Shown here piece after piece: positions 22,831-35,926 of a stretch of 64,000 nt of DNA. The notes under the pieces were generated by a model. That model was given only the letters and a program-made list of their open reading frames with translations, made no database searches and was not told the origin of the DNA. Positions within the stretch are counted from its first letter, which is position 1, and every line of letters begins with the position of its first letter. The stretch is from Balanoglossus misakiensis (lineage: Eukaryota > Hemichordata): the NCBI GenBank assembly GCA_040954595.2, contig CM082587.2:6262001-6326000 (forward strand). The letters are read 5' to 3'. The translations under genes and the position numbers were made by a program.

Positions 22831-25800
22831 ATGGTTAGTAAGGTGACACATTCATTCGCGCTTCTCATCTGTTGACAGTGGATATCATCAGTGTATACAC
22901 GTGCCAGCTTCTTGTTTTATACTGGCCCAATGTGCGCTTTCCACATTTCATATGATGCGGAGTGGGTGTAGTTTTGTTAGAGCTGTACAAAGTAAATGGC
23001 TACTGGATCAAGTGTTACTTCAATAATACTATGGCTCGGTGTTATCTCGCTTGACACCGTCACGTGCTCGTGTGTGAATCCAGAAGTCATCCTGATAAAA
23101 GATCGGCCATGACCAAGGGGTGGGCATGGAGGTTCCATCATAGCTGGACAGTGCAGTGGCCGTCAATACAATCGCATCCGAAAGTCAGGCACATTCAATC
23201 ATGGACGTAACACATTGGTTCAGTGTGAACAGCCTGGATGGCTCATTTAAGACACACACATTAAAGTTACAATGTCTCTCTTCAAAATCTATTCTTTCAT
23301 CATTGATCGTATTATCTAAACTTTCGAAGTGACAACTTCTTGTAATGAACTCCATCGATTTCTTGTTGCAGGATTCTCCAATGGAAGAAGAAACAAATGG
23401 CACCAGAGAAATCTGCAAAATGTCAGGAAACACGGGCCAGTGTAACGCTTATGAATCAAAATTCTGTCTCGGTGTTGATGTACTCGCCAGGTGGTCTGAT
23501 GGACTTTTCTACCTTGGTACCATTGAAAAGGTAATTTGGAAATCAATTATTATATTATAGGTATATGGTCATCTCTGTAAATATTACTAAATGATGACTT
23601 GGAAAATGACTGAAGTTAAAATCGTTTTATCATAATCATGATCTTCCTCGATGAACTCTGCTGGGAAACCAGAAGACAAACTCAATTGTTCTTGTAGCTC
23701 ATTTGAGGAAAAGTAAAATTTGCTTCTTTATCAACAGGTTGACAGTGAACATGAGAAATGCCTTGTTGTGTTTGAAGACAACTCAGAACACTGGGTTCTA
23801 TTCAAAGATTTACAGACAGGTGAGAATAATGGCATCTACACATATGTTGTTGGTATTGTGTCGTTGCTATCATGTCATACAGAAAAATACAGGGGGAAAA
23901 AACAGCCAAATAATACAGTTAGTGGAGCTTGAAATTCAGCAGTTAACTGTGGCGTTTTGTTTCCCATGTTTTTCAGGACCCAATTACAGCTCAGATATCA
24001 TGTGTACTATATGCCAAGATGGCTCCTCCGAATCACCCAATGAAATTGTTATCTGTGATAGGTGTAACCTAGGTAAGTGTTTTCTGTATTGTATGAAAAT
24101 GAAATAGACTGACCAGGAATCATATCATGTATTTAGACCAAGTTGTCTTCATCTGACTGACAATGATCATCATCTTCCATGTAGGTTACCACCAGAAATG
24201 TCACAAGCCCGAAATAGACGAGACCGTGCTGACGCCGGACATCCCATGGCACTGCAGGCAATGCATATTCGCCACCTCAGTCAAGAGGGGCGGGGCGTCC
24301 AAGAAGGGGCCCAACGCCAAAGCCTTCCAGGACATGAAGAAATCGCTGCCGTACAAACTGGGGTCGCTGACCTGGGACTCGAGTCACCGGACCAATCTGC
24401 AGCAGTGTTACTGCTACTGTGGCGGACCTGGAGAGTAAGTCGTGCAGTGTGGGCTAACGATGTTATCTAATTTTCTAATCTACATGTATGCCCCCTGTGG
24501 CATCTGAATATATAGGGGAAAAAAATTCTGAAATAATAATAATGCCATCATTCACTGCTAATCATTCCCGTCGTCTCCAATTTTCTCTTCCAGGTGGTAT
24601 CTGAAGATGATGCAGTGCTGTAGGTGTAAGCAGTGGTTTCACGAAGGTAAAGATGACACAACAGAAAAAATTAACCAGTCTTTTGAAAGATTTATGGAGT
24701 CACGCGTTTGTATATAAAACCAAGGAGTTTAAAATTACCCACAGTTCAGATTTTGACATTTTTGTGGTGTTTTGGATTCAGGATTACCCTTTATTAAATT
24801 AGAAGAATCATTGCTTGACCCCACAGTCGAATTTTGTCTGTGGCTAATTACCGGTAGATCTGGTACCAGTCTTCAAAAGTAATATTGTGATGTATTTCTC
24901 ATTGACAGCTTGTGTGCAGTGCCTAGAAAACCCGATGATGTACGGAGACAGATTCTACCTGTTTGTGTGTTCTGTGTGCAATGACGGTCCCGAGTATCTG
25001 AAACGAATGCCACTGAAGTGGTAAGTCCTTTATTTTAACCATGCTTCCAATTTCCCTAACGTGGTGTTCCAAGAATGAAGGGATGCTGAAGGCAAAATTG
25101 ATGCGATTTGATGACATCTCTGAGCTTTTCTCTGTTTGTTTTTCTGTCTTAAAAAAATTATTGTCATAAACCCGTTTTTTTTTACCAGGGTGGATGTGGC
25201 CCAGCTGGTTCTCTTCAACCTGACCATGTTACACAAAAAGAAATACTACGACATAGACCAAGAAATCATTCCTTATCTGAATGCACAGTGGGACAGCCTA
25301 CAAATAGAACATGTGAGTGTAAAAGTCGTGATTCTTGTTACCTGTCCACAAGTGCAGTTGTGTACTTCCTACGGGTTTCATGCTATGGCTGCCGGCGTCC
25401 AAGGGTTTGAATCTCTAAGTTTGCATCAGTTCGACTATTTAAAGAATTATTTCAAAACTACTTTCCATCAAGTATATCACATTGTGCTTCCAAGTTCCCG
25501 GGGATGTTGAATGTTTTCATTGAGGTCAACAATAATGTTGATACAACTTGTATACTTTTTTGTTTTTCTCATGGCCACCCAAGTGAAAATCTGTCATTGG
25601 CTCGACCCAAGCTTTCCAAGGTAACTACAGCTAAATTTGCATAGGTGACCGTATGCCTTTAAAACGTTATCCATCTTCTCACTTTCAGTTGAATGTCTGC
25701 ACAAGGTCAGAGAGACAGGAGAATTTTTTGACAGCTCTGCAGACGTCCAAGAGCCGGTAAGCACACTACCACCCCTATTCTTAAATGAGCTTGTCCACCA

Positions 25801-27214
25801 TCTGCCCAGAAAGCAATTGGGATTACACCAAAAAAATAGCACTGGGGGAGTGAAAATCAGTGCAGCAACATACAGTGCATTTGATTGTGTTTGCACACGC
25901 AGGTTTACTTGTGGAAAAGAGTTAAAAAAGAAGAAAACCATTTGGGGTTTACGGATACGCACAGCGCCCATCCCACCGAGTATCGTGCTGCCGACCACGG
26001 GACAGATTACAGACGAGATTATGAACGAACTGAAGATGAAGGGGAGACGAACAGTCACTTTTGTTCCGGCGCAGAGGTATGTTGTCAGTTATTAGGTTAT
26101 CCTTGCTTTGCATCTGCATCTGAAGAAAGTTGTTCAGCTAGACATGCTGCTATGAAATGTTAACGTGATAACTCTGTGAGGACCATGTAACAAAGAGATA
26201 GACAGTTACCGACATTGCCTGACTGACTAACTGTGAGAGTGATTGATCTGTGATATTATATGTGACACTGATTCGTGAAGTAGTCCCTCTGCACCGAAAA
26301 ACGGAAACAACTCTGAGATGTTTTCGCTTCTCATTTTGCATACTCAGTCCCACATCTTCACCCAGGAGTGGTAAGCGAAAACGCGACGAAGACGCCCAGT
26401 TTCTGGGGAAATGCAAGAAAGCCAGGAAGATGCTGCAGGCTGCTCTCATGAAGGTAAGGTACTAGGTGCACCGAGTTGAATGCTTCACACACAGGGGTAC
26501 TGATGTGTTGCTTTCCCCTGTGAGCACAAGAAGGGTTTTGTAAAAAAAATCAAGAGCATGGTTTGAACCCTCTTCCTGCCAGGGTTAAATGCACCGAATC
26601 TCAGTGGTTGGCCTTCATGGTCTTTTTATACACCCTACTGAGTAACACACGCTGGTCTGGTATGATTAGAGATTTAAAGATGGTGAGATTCACGAACTAT
26701 GCTCAGTCGTACCGGTTGATTTATTTTATTCCCCCAGAGTAACATGGACAAGAGCGGGAAGGGCGCCAACCAGTCGTACGGCCGCAACTCGCTGCCGCTG
26801 GACTGGGACGAGGACAGCTCCAGCACCACCTCCTCCATCCTGGACACCATCCGGCCGCTGAAGACGCTCTTCCAGCAGCGGGGGGAGGGCCCGGACGGCC
26901 GCAGCACGGACACCGAGTCGGTCATCTCGGTCTCCACGCCGCGCAACCGCAAGGGGAAGAAGCGGGTGGCCATGAGGGCCATCGGCAGCGTCGTCGGCAA
27001 CAGCAACGGGCTGGACAGCGACGCCGAGGTCCCCAACGGAATCCTCAACGACAAGGCCATGTCGCTGAAGCACCTGCGGGAGAGCATCACGTCCTACTTC
27101 GGCGCCGAGGGCCGGCTGGCGTGCGGGGAGAAGTTCAAGGTCCTGGCCAAGAGGCTCACCCCGGACGGCAAGGTTCAGTACCTCGTCCAATGGGAAGGCT
27201 GCACGGCAGAGTGA
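22831..27214 (+). CDS. Polycomb-like protein (PHF1/MTF2/PHF19 family), PRC2 accessory subunit
   Basis: Reads H3K36 methylation and recruits PRC2 to chromatin. Exons: 23372-23530 (internal ATG 23381), 23738-23819, 23977-24072, 24185-24434, 24594-24646, 24909-25020, 25189-25312, 25689-25756, 25903-26076, 26348-26453, 26738-27214 (stop 27212-27214). Phases agree throughout and give 563 residues from 23381. A possible first exon ends in ATG at 22831-22833 before donor gttagt; joined in phase it would give [11 protein letters not shown]. The Tudor domain ([14 protein letters not shown], then [15 protein letters not shown]) keeps the aromatic cage residues. PHD finger 1 (MCTICQDG...CDRCNLGYHQKCH) is followed by a strongly conserved stretch ([13 protein letters not shown]) and PHD finger 2 ([15 protein letters not shown]...WFHEACVQC). 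Next come the extended-homology region ([26 protein letters not shown]) and the C-terminal chromo-like domain ([20 protein letters not shown]...VQYLVQWEG). It is the single-copy invertebrate counterpart of three vertebrate paralogues, so no single human symbol applies. Confidence 0.95.
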
Positions 27215-27583
27215 GTCACCGTGGCAAAGGTCAGAGGTGAAAGGTGGAGTTTCCGTTGACCAATCAGGGTGCTTCGGGGTGATTGGCGATATCTTCATCT
27301 TCACTATTACCCGATATTATTCCCCAAATATGAAACATTTTGCGGAGTTCTTTGTTAACAGTGTTACCTTCCAACCAATCTATTTACCGCTTCAAAATTT
27401 GGCTGATCATTCGTAGTGTACTTTCGCTTCCTCTGATCTACATTGTCATGTAAATATGTTCGAGGTCACGACCTGGACAACCTGCCCTGACATTGATCGT
27501 TTATTCTGTAGCTTGTTTGAGGAAGGGTGAGTTGAGATAAAGTCCTATGTTTTGTGACATCACTTCACACCTGCAATGTAGTA

Positions 27584-27646
27584 CATCTCTAATGCACTTC
27601 ATGACGATGCATCTCTAATGCATTTCATGACGATGCATCTCTAATG
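27584..27646. repeat. 26-bp tandem repeat, about 2.4 copies
   Basis: The unit begins catctctaatgcacttcatg and repeats with one C/T difference, followed by a partial third copy. Confidence 0.85.
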
Positions 27647-27976
27647 GTGTTCTTGTCACAGGTAACAGTCAGGCAAGGTTAGGTTTGTACTCACAATAGC
27701 TTTAAACTTAAATCAGGCTTTTTAACATTTACAATTTCTACATCATAGTATTTTTTAGATTTACCATGATTCTTTTACATGACATCAGCAGTTTTCATTC
27801 AAATTTACAGTTACTGATGATCTGGTTTTAGATGTTAATCAGGGTGCTTTTCGTTGGGCAGCGGCGTTTCAGTGCGAGACTGACCTTTGACCCGTTGAAC
27901 CGGTAATTTTCTCTGCAGATCAAGGTGTATAGGTGGTTTGTCATTTTTCTATCAGCTTGATTGAGTGGTTCTGTGT

Positions 27977-28064
27977 TAACCTTTCACCCCCGTTTCCCGG
28001 TATAAAGGCCCAACTTTGCCATAGAAAACAATGGAATTGGGTCAAACCACGGTGGTGAAAGGGT
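27977..28064. mobile_element. TTAA-flanked MITE, copy 4
   Basis: ttaacctttcacccccg to ggtggtgaaagggt, with the interior atagaaaacaatgga shared with copy 5. Lies downstream of the Polycomb-like gene. Confidence 0.7.
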
Positions 28065-29109
28065 CCAAGTATGTCGTATTTGGTCCACTGATTGTGAATC
28101 TTCCATGTGCGCCAAAAACACCCTGTCAAAATGCAAGTTTGAGTGGCAATGCCAAGGTTGTTACGGGCACACGAGTTATGCAAATGCCCAATCGTGGCAA
28201 GTTTTAAGTAGAAGAAGAAAAATTGGGCGGAACCAGCAGCAGCTGAGGTCTTAATAGGATTGTCAAAGACTAAACTTGAGACATTGCCTGTGAATTTAAT
28301 TAACTTTTGGAAAATGAGCGTGTTTTAGATTATTAAGAACACTGGTTTGTGAGAAAGTCTGCAAAATGATGAGTGTGAGATTTATAATCTTGGTGATCGG
28401 TTTTCTCTTTGTCATTAATCAGTTTAATTTTACTAGGTATGTGTAGACGAGTTTTATTCGTTTGTGTTTGTGATATAATTTTACTTTCTTTGAGAAGGGT
28501 TCGCACACTCCCAGAGAAGTTCACAAAGGTTGTAGAGAAAGTGGTTACCACTCCTGGCAAATGTTGGAATAATTATCTGTGTTTTCCACATTCTGATGTA
28601 AAGTGTTGAATATCGTGAAATAAGAGTTTTGACTTGATTACATGAAACTTTCATTTCTCGGACCCCAATGGAAAACCAGGCGCACAATTCAACTCCAATA
28701 GAGAGGGCCAGTATACAATAAACTTGCCGTGATGACTTCCATCCACACATTATTTCAAACACTGCCATGTTGTTTTCTCTGTTTTCAAGTTAAACTCAGA
28801 TGATGAAGTTCATGCAGGTTTTACTGTAGTGTACACAAACATGGTCATAGGAAATGTTAATTGATTCATTACATAAACTTGATTAAATACCGTGTGTATG
28901 TCAGAACCCATGGTCAACCTATAGATACAGAGGTCCTAACCTGCAAATCATGTTCAATATTGTATGATCTTCAAATTTCATTTTAGAATACAGATTTTAC
29001 TCGAACCTGTTTTCTTTGAAATTCCTTTGTTTTTATTGTTCAATGAAAATCATCACTGATTATACCACTGTTATCATGATTGATGATTTTTACATATTTA
29101 GCATTTTCT

Positions 29110-29115
29110 AATAAA
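29110..29115 (+). terminator. Candidate polyadenylation signal AATAAA, Polycomb-like gene
   Basis: AATAAA on the plus strand about 1.9 kb after the stop codon, in A/T-rich DNA. The hexamer is common by chance, so the assignment is tentative. Confidence 0.3.
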
Positions 29116-30034
29116 GATGTTACTGATTTACCTAAGGTTGTTATCCGAGTGTTCTTTTTTTCAGACTGATGAAAAGTGTTAGATATTTTGGAGGTCCTTG
29201 TCAATAACTGTATCAAAAAAACGGAAATAACAGGCGCTTGTATCATTCCTTTCATAGAGGGCGCACCCTGGAGACGTCAGAATCAAGGGTCTGCTGAACA
29301 GTAAAAAATAATCTTCCCTAATATTCATAGTACCTCGGAAAGTGCCTAATTGTAGCATTGTTGGCAAGAAAAGACGGCTTCACAACGTACGCAGTGTAGT
29401 GATCACTTTGTCGGTGGAGGATCTTGTCCACGGATTTTCTGCGAAATAATTTTGAGACGTAGAACGAATGTGCATAAAGCATCATGTCAGAGATGCGGAC
29501 AAAATTTATAGGGTCAACCCTTTGTCAACGTAAATTGTCGACGCCTGGCGCATCTACGTTGCTCCAAGAGTTCAGATCGTAATTGACCAATCACAAGTGT
29601 TGTGGTCTACCTGTTTCAGGTGTGCGGATTGTAACGGTCCAATCAGAATTGTCGGAGTCTAAATTAGTTAGCCCAGTCTATGATCGATCAGATATTGTAG
29701 GGGTCTAAAGAAATTGGCCAAGCAGTGACCAACGATCGACTACCGTGTCTGTGCTTGCTCTGACCGACGCTATTCGAAGAAAATACCCATTACAAAAGTC
29801 TTGATTGTCGTTAATGATAATGTAAAATGGGTGGGCTTTGAGAGCAATATGCGTAAGAAACGGGCTGTAATGATATGGTCATTTGTACTTAGTGGAGTCG
29901 TTGAGATAACACTGTCGATCAACAGGTAGTTTTACTTTTAGTACAGCAAATGAGAGCGGCCATCCCTGCACTACATTCTTTTCTTCTCGAATATTTAAAA
30001 AAAGTTTCATTTTTTAATGATTGTCTTAAATTCT

Positions 30035-33031
30035 TCAAAACATGCTGGTCTTTGGTCTCCTGTACGGTTTCGTTTGTAGCCGTCCCTCCTCCGTAGCACC
30101 CTTGATAAGCGTGATGGCGTAGTCGTCCGAGCTACTACTCGCTTGTTCGATGAATTCCTTCCCAACTCGGTGCGAGTAATATTCCCGGTATCTGTCGTCT
30201 ATGTAATCAAAAGCCGGCCTCTCCTGGGTGTACTCGTTCCCGAAAAACTGCGTCTGGCCCAGCCTCCTTCCCTGCTCCTGGTTGAAGAGGTCCATGGATC
30301 GTTTGGCCAACGGGAGAGATTGTGTCCTGACGGCGTCTTCGCCGTACTTCTTGGCCGTCTCCGTCCCGTACTCCCGCGTCATACGGTAGGACCACAGGGC
30401 GTGGCGGAAAGCGTCGCCTTTACCATCATGGCGTTCTGCAATAACACAAAAACGATATTTTCACCTTCTTTGTTTAAGATTTTGCCTGGTATGTTAATAG
30501 GTTTTTTCTCTTCTTCCTCCCTCATTCCACCCCCTCCATCCACCCGACAGACTTCATCCTATTTTCTCAATGTGTTGTATACAACTCGTTTCGACTTTTC
30601 ATAATTAAATAGGCCTAAATACTTACTCCATCCTGAGTAGTATCTATGCGTGTCTGCAAGTGAGCGGTTTTCCAGCACCGTTATTCTCTCTTCCATGAAG
30701 TTATCACGGAATTTCAACCTCCTTGGAACGTAGCCGTACTTTGGATGAACCCTGCCGAAATCTGCGAACACAGAAGAAATCCAGAGACATTATAAGCTTG
30801 TGTTCTGCTGTATTATTTTTTGTCCTGAAGGTGAGAATTCTATACTACAAGATTCTAGTAACACAGACACAGGTGAATGCCCAGCTATATGCTAAAAATA
30901 GGTGAGTTTGAGCGACATCAACATTGAGATTACACAGGTGTACATTTACACGGATATTTACTTGCTGACGGAAATATTATTTTGTTGTGAGCGGGGAAAT
31001 AAAAATAGTCGAACTACAACAGACTTCGGACAGAATTCGCAACCATACGTCTTTTCCTGCAAATTATTGACTCTTTGCAAAGTCACCCGAGCGATGAACT
31101 CTTGTTATTTTCATTGCGTGAACAATCGTCTGTGGAATGTTTGAAGGCGAGTCTTTCGAATATACACTAGAGACAAGTCGGCGGATGAGTCGACTTATTG
31201 TATTTCAAAAATTTGAATCAAAGGGCTATCGATTTTTTGGAGGGACGAGATTGTTGATATTGATCTGCACAAGTCAAAGGGGTGAAAAATCAAGCGGACT
31301 TTCTCAATTAAGCTCCCCGTTCCCGTGGCAACGATACAAAGCTTTAGTCAGCAGGTTAGAGACGCTGGGATTTGAATGAATAAACGCACTATGGTTTATA
31401 TTGATCAGCATGGGCGGATAGGCATTTATCATTCAGCCTTCTCCGCTATGGCACATTTGTCTGGCAACGTATGCGGACATATTCAATCTCTCAACGAGGG
31501 TCAAAATACGCGGTTTCTTTTTACTTCCCTGCACTGGCCTTCAAAAGGTCCTGATAAGGTTACTATGTGCATGAGACGACGACACTATAATTATTGTACT
31601 TCGGTCATTTTTCGACACGATCCATGCCACAAAATCATCACAGCGATGTCTCTGTCGGGAAAATAGCTTTCGGTTTGATGAACGTGAGACTAACACCTGG
31701 ACTTTCATTTGACATATCTTGCAAACGTCCACAGTGAATAAGGCCGCACCCTTGACACCTTTGTCGCGTCGATTCAGCAATTGTGAACGCGAATAACAAA
31801 AAATGCCATTGTTCAGGTATATGTTTGGGGGACTTGTACAACACAACTAAACAACTCAAAATAGGCTATTCATAAATAATGACAATATAAAATTTAACAT
31901 GATTGTCCTTTGTGATATCAGATGCTCATGCTTGTGCTTTACTTGCATACGACTCTAGCTCTGCGACGTGCTTTTGGGCCAACTGTAGTTTAGCGGATAA
32001 TACAGATCCCGGACATATTATAGGTAAAGTTGTTATTAGTCTCCGGTCTGTGCCAAGCCTGCGTTTGGCTGTATGGTAACTATAGCAAGGGCATAGTAGG
32101 ACGTTGCAATGGGGAAAAACACCAACTTTCCGCCTGCAACATGACGCATAAATGAAATGCACAGTGACATAACTTTCTAAACTTGGACCACGGTTACAAG
32201 AAGGGTATAGCTGCAAACTACCAAAAGACGTTTCTAAGGCAATATATACATGATTGTCTAATCGGTGTATTTAGTATAAATCTAGGGGAGTCACAGGCCG
32301 CACCGTAGTTGACAGCGCTTGGGGGGTAGGTTGAGACATCCGCGCAATACTTCATAACTCATGCCCAACACATGATTATGCAAAGTGGTCGTGTGTACAT
32401 CTGGGGACGTAATACTATAGTCTGTGATACCAGCGTGTACAAGTCAACCAAGTATTACGTGACCTCCGGGTCCAGAGAGCACGGCAAAAGCTCATAAATA
32501 AAAGAGTTTCCCACGGTATATAAAACAACATCAACAACGTTGAATGGACTTATGTCAAAACTACGGTGTCCATGCAAACCGAACAACAAACGGACTGTTA
32601 GTTTCTGACCACTTCTGCCTTCTCTGGAATGATAGCTTTATGAAGCTCTTGTGTCCCCGTTCAAATTGAACTTTAAAAGTGTTCATAAAACGTAGGCAGT
32701 ACTAGGCCTATATGTACAAATAAAGTGTGCCTAAAGAATCTGCCACGCACAGCAACAGTTCAGTTTCAGACCATACTATTATGTACCGTATTTTGACGTC
32801 AGACATTTCAATATTTGTGTATGACACTTGACAGAAGAGCGGGCGTGTTCAGGATTTGAAATACACAAACAGGAGTGACCATGACTGTCCGGAAACATAG
32901 CCAAGTTATGGTTACACGCAATCCGTGTACTGTATATTTCGATCATAACGCAGCTAGGCTGAGTTTTAGTGTCTTGCAGACAATACGAGACTTAATCACT
33001 CACCTATGCCGGTGATTGGTGACCGATCCAT
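30035..33031 (-). CDS. DUF6973-like protein, small three-exon gene of unknown function
   Basis: Exons: 33004-33031 (ATG 33031-33029, MDRSPITGI), 30627-30761, 30035-30435 (stop 30035-30037). Junctions are phase 1 at both introns with good GT-AG sites, giving 187 residues. No signal peptide or membrane segment is visible. The core GKGDAFRHALWSYRMTREYG, followed by KRSMDLFNQEQGRRLGQ, resembles bacterial proteins that I recall as the DUF6973 family (pattern DAFRHA-W---M---G ... MDL-N---GR--G). A second histidine usual in those proteins (in an AHE motif after the first helix) seems absent here, where the sequence reads GEDAVR. The N-terminal segment (FGRVHPKYGYVPRRLKFRD) is rich in basic and aromatic residues and I do not recognise it. 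No function is claimed. Confidence 0.75.
30762..33003. other. First intron of the DUF6973-like gene
   Basis: A 2.2-kb intron bounded by donor gtgagtg (minus strand, at 33003) and acceptor ttcgcag (at 30762-30763). No other gene recognised inside it. Confidence 0.7.
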
Positions 33032-33114
33032 CTTTACGGCCTACACACTGACCGAGACGAATTGAATACAAGACTGCGAGCTCGCTGCGGTGATCGTATA
33101 TTTATTTACCTGGG

Positions 33115-33122
33115 CTATATAC
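33115..33122 (-). promoter_or_regulatory. TATA-like element of the DUF6973-like gene
   Basis: On the minus strand gtatatagc lies about 85-90 bp upstream of the ATG at 33031, a spacing that fits a TATA box with a short 5'UTR. It is based on motif and position only. Confidence 0.35.
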
Positions 33123-33535
33123 GCTGCGCACCTCAGCTCAATACAGGAAGCTTACCTTTGTAACCAAGGGAACAAATTGCTAATCGCGTAGGGTAATTTG
33201 CATGACAATGAACATTGGATACTGCAGTATTTGGTTTGTATGTGTACTGTACATTTCTTTCTACGTGAATGTCGGTCTGTTCTGGATAAGTTGTAAAATT
33301 ATTATGTCTATTATCTACTACAGTCAATTATTAAAGTATTATAATAAAATACAATAAATTAAAATTAAATACAGTCACATAAAATGTAACCAAACTATAA
33401 CTTACAAGTGACACAACACATATTTATCGGATAGAAAACGAGAGGATTTTGTTTATTGATGATAATTATTAGTAAAATAGTGAATTTTCATGAAGAAAAA
33501 AAAGCATTCGAAACAGAAAAAAAAATAAACGATGA

Positions 33536-33608
33536 TGTTTCCGCCCGGGCTCGAACCGGGGACCTTTCGCGTGTTAGGCGAACGTGATAACCACTACACT
33601 ACGGAAAC
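33536..33608 (-). tRNA. tRNA-Val (anticodon AAC)
   Basis: Read on the minus strand it begins GTTTCCGTAGTGTAGTGG. The acceptor stem GTTTCCG pairs with CGGAAAC. The anticodon stem TTCGC/GCGAA carries the loop CTAACAC with anticodon AAC (33575-33573). The T arm GGTTCGAGCC contains the B box. There is no intron. A run of T residues follows on the minus strand (about 33525-33517), the usual Pol III terminator. Length 73 nt including the discriminator base A. Confidence 0.97.
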
Positions 33609-35926
33609 TCAGATGACAAATATCCTTATTTCATTGGATTTATAATATAATTTATTTGGATGTTCTCATTTTAAGGCGATATATTATTCTTCGAGATAAG
33701 CTTTTACAAATCGCGATGATGACAACACAGACGTGAAAGAACCGTGATCAAGTAGGACGCGAACTTGACGTATAAAAGTGCTGCGTTTACTGCTGGTCTT
33801 GTGCTGAAGGGCGCCCCCAAGCGTTCACATGCCACAACTGTTTGTTCCCAAAAGTGTATTAATCGGGAAACAAACATGCTGAGAAATTATGGAATTTGAT
33901 GACACTCTCCCATTTCATTCCACAGGCCAAAAATAATTTGAAAAGTTGTTTTAAATGTTGTAAAATTTTGTTTTGTGACAAAACATAAATCACCAACGCT
34001 GAACTGAATACATGTACCACCAAACTTGTGAAGAAAATTTTGCGATGGCACTATGGTAATCTACACTCATTTCGATCACAAGCATCGTTTCTGTATGCGT
34101 GTTCTGTACACATAAACTTTTATTATTCATAAAAACCAAAGGAATTTGAAATAACAGAAACAGCTTTCAACTTTATCCATCAGTAGATTAAAGGTATCCT
34201 TATTACGATTCATCATTTACAACCAATTACAGAATTTAAAACATCTTTTCTAAGAAACAAAAAGAGAACTTCATTTCCATTCCCAACTTTGTAAAAATTA
34301 TTCCATGCTTTCTCTATTTAAAGGCCCTTCAGTTGTAACTTTTGGCTTATTTTGTTGTGTATTAACGGCACTTTCGTTCTGCCCATCATGGTGTCACCAT
34401 GATGGTAAACTGTCCTGTTATTAATACATGTACAACAATGCTGACTGACATAAGACTGTCTGTCCACATGTGACCTGTGTGATCAGCTAAATACGGGACA
34501 TTTCATCATGTTTTAGGAAGCAGAACAAAAACCGCGCTAATCAAAATAAAAAATACTGATAAACAGCCAAACGATACACCTAATGTACCTGCAATAGATT
34601 CTAAAACACTAAAAACATACTGAAAACATTGCTACATAAATACCCAGCTCGAACCGACCAGCACCCAAAGTCTCAGTATAGATAAAACATAAATCTTGCA
34701 TAACGATACTAGTTATAAATATATATACTTAATGTGTAAAAAAAATAACTTAGAATACTGGTACTCATTATGTGAAAGCCCAAACATTGTTGACAACCAA
34801 TATTTGAGAGAAATACCCCAGTATTGATACTTAGGCCTTCCTAAGTATGATCTTTGTCCAGAATTAGAAAGACACCAATTGGTTGCATATAAATGTCTCC
34901 TTTAACTTGACCTCTGACCTGCAAAGTTTGGGGACACTTGGAGAAACTTACTGTGCAACTTTGCACACATTAGTGTCTATATACCGGTATGACCAAGTAA
35001 GTTCATTGGTCTATTTAGTGTAATGTAACAAGAATGCTAACTTTACACCCTTGCTTTGAAAACACTTCAACTCCAACTCGTTGTTCTAGTTTAGCACCAA
35101 CCTCCAGGGAAATCTGAGAAGGTTAACTATTCAAATGTGCAATACAGACTCCAGTTGTGTTATAAATGGACTAACCCTGCAATACCAAGATGCCTGGCCT
35201 CATCACTGCCAATGGAAGGCCAGCGAGGTTTTCATGATGGGGAAGACATAAAACAAGCAGCTCAATCCGTGAATTTCCTGAAGAAGAAAATATATACTCG
35301 AAACAAAGACTGTTTACTTGTATAATGTAAACACTTATTTTGTAAGAAAATAAACACCAAATGCAAGGTGAAGAGTTTCCATGCTTCCATGTGTATTAAC
35401 TATGGCTGAACCACTGTACTCCCTCCAGTGTGTGGAAGGACTGTGGCTGAACAGCAACTGCATAAAATGAATGTATTCCGTTCTTAAAATTTCATTATGA
35501 GTAAATTCCAATGTATACGTAAAACTGATATTTCAATGTATGAGTTAGAGTCGTAGTGATGGTTAAAATGTATCTGCTTGTTCATAATAGTATAGTTAGA
35601 ACCTGATAGTATCTGATAAAAGAAAAAGTTAGAAGTACTGTTTTTCCCCAAAATTATTATACAGTAACAGAGTTACAGTACTGGCAAATGCTATCTTATG
35701 AAAAAACAGTCGGTTGGCTCATAACTCGGCCGGATGTTCTAATTTGTGCATGCAAAGTAAAAAATGGAACATCACCGCCACACAGCATCTGACCTTCCAC
35801 AATTTCAGTTCCAGTGACACAACGCAAGAAAATTCTAACCCCACCCCCAATCTCTGCAAAAACCTGAAACAGGCCCCGTGTGGGAATTCACAAAAAGAAC
35901 GAGGTAGCTCGTTGCGCAGAGAATCA
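33609..35926. other. Intergenic DNA and probable 3'UTR of the TIR-TMEM268 gene
   Basis: No coding exon recognised between the tRNA and the stop codon of the TIR-TMEM268 gene. A minus-strand AATAAA at 34119-34124 is the only polyadenylation candidate I noted. Confidence 0.5.

Larger units (their letters stand above)
27215..30034. other. Polycomb-like 3'UTR and intergenic DNA
   Basis: No further coding exons seen. It holds a 26-bp tandem repeat (27584-27646), one TTAA-flanked inverted-repeat element (27977-28064) and a polyadenylation signal candidate at 29110. Two CCAAT-type motifs lie near 29585 and 29640. Confidence 0.6.

Noticed and set aside
26726-27304. 192-residue minus-strand open frame
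   Set aside because: Antisense to the G+C-rich last exon of the Polycomb-like gene; composition artefact.
31926-32216. 96-residue minus-strand open frame within the DUF6973-like gene
   Set aside because: Lies in the 2.2-kb intron; the short first exon at 33004-33031 joins the second exon directly in phase.
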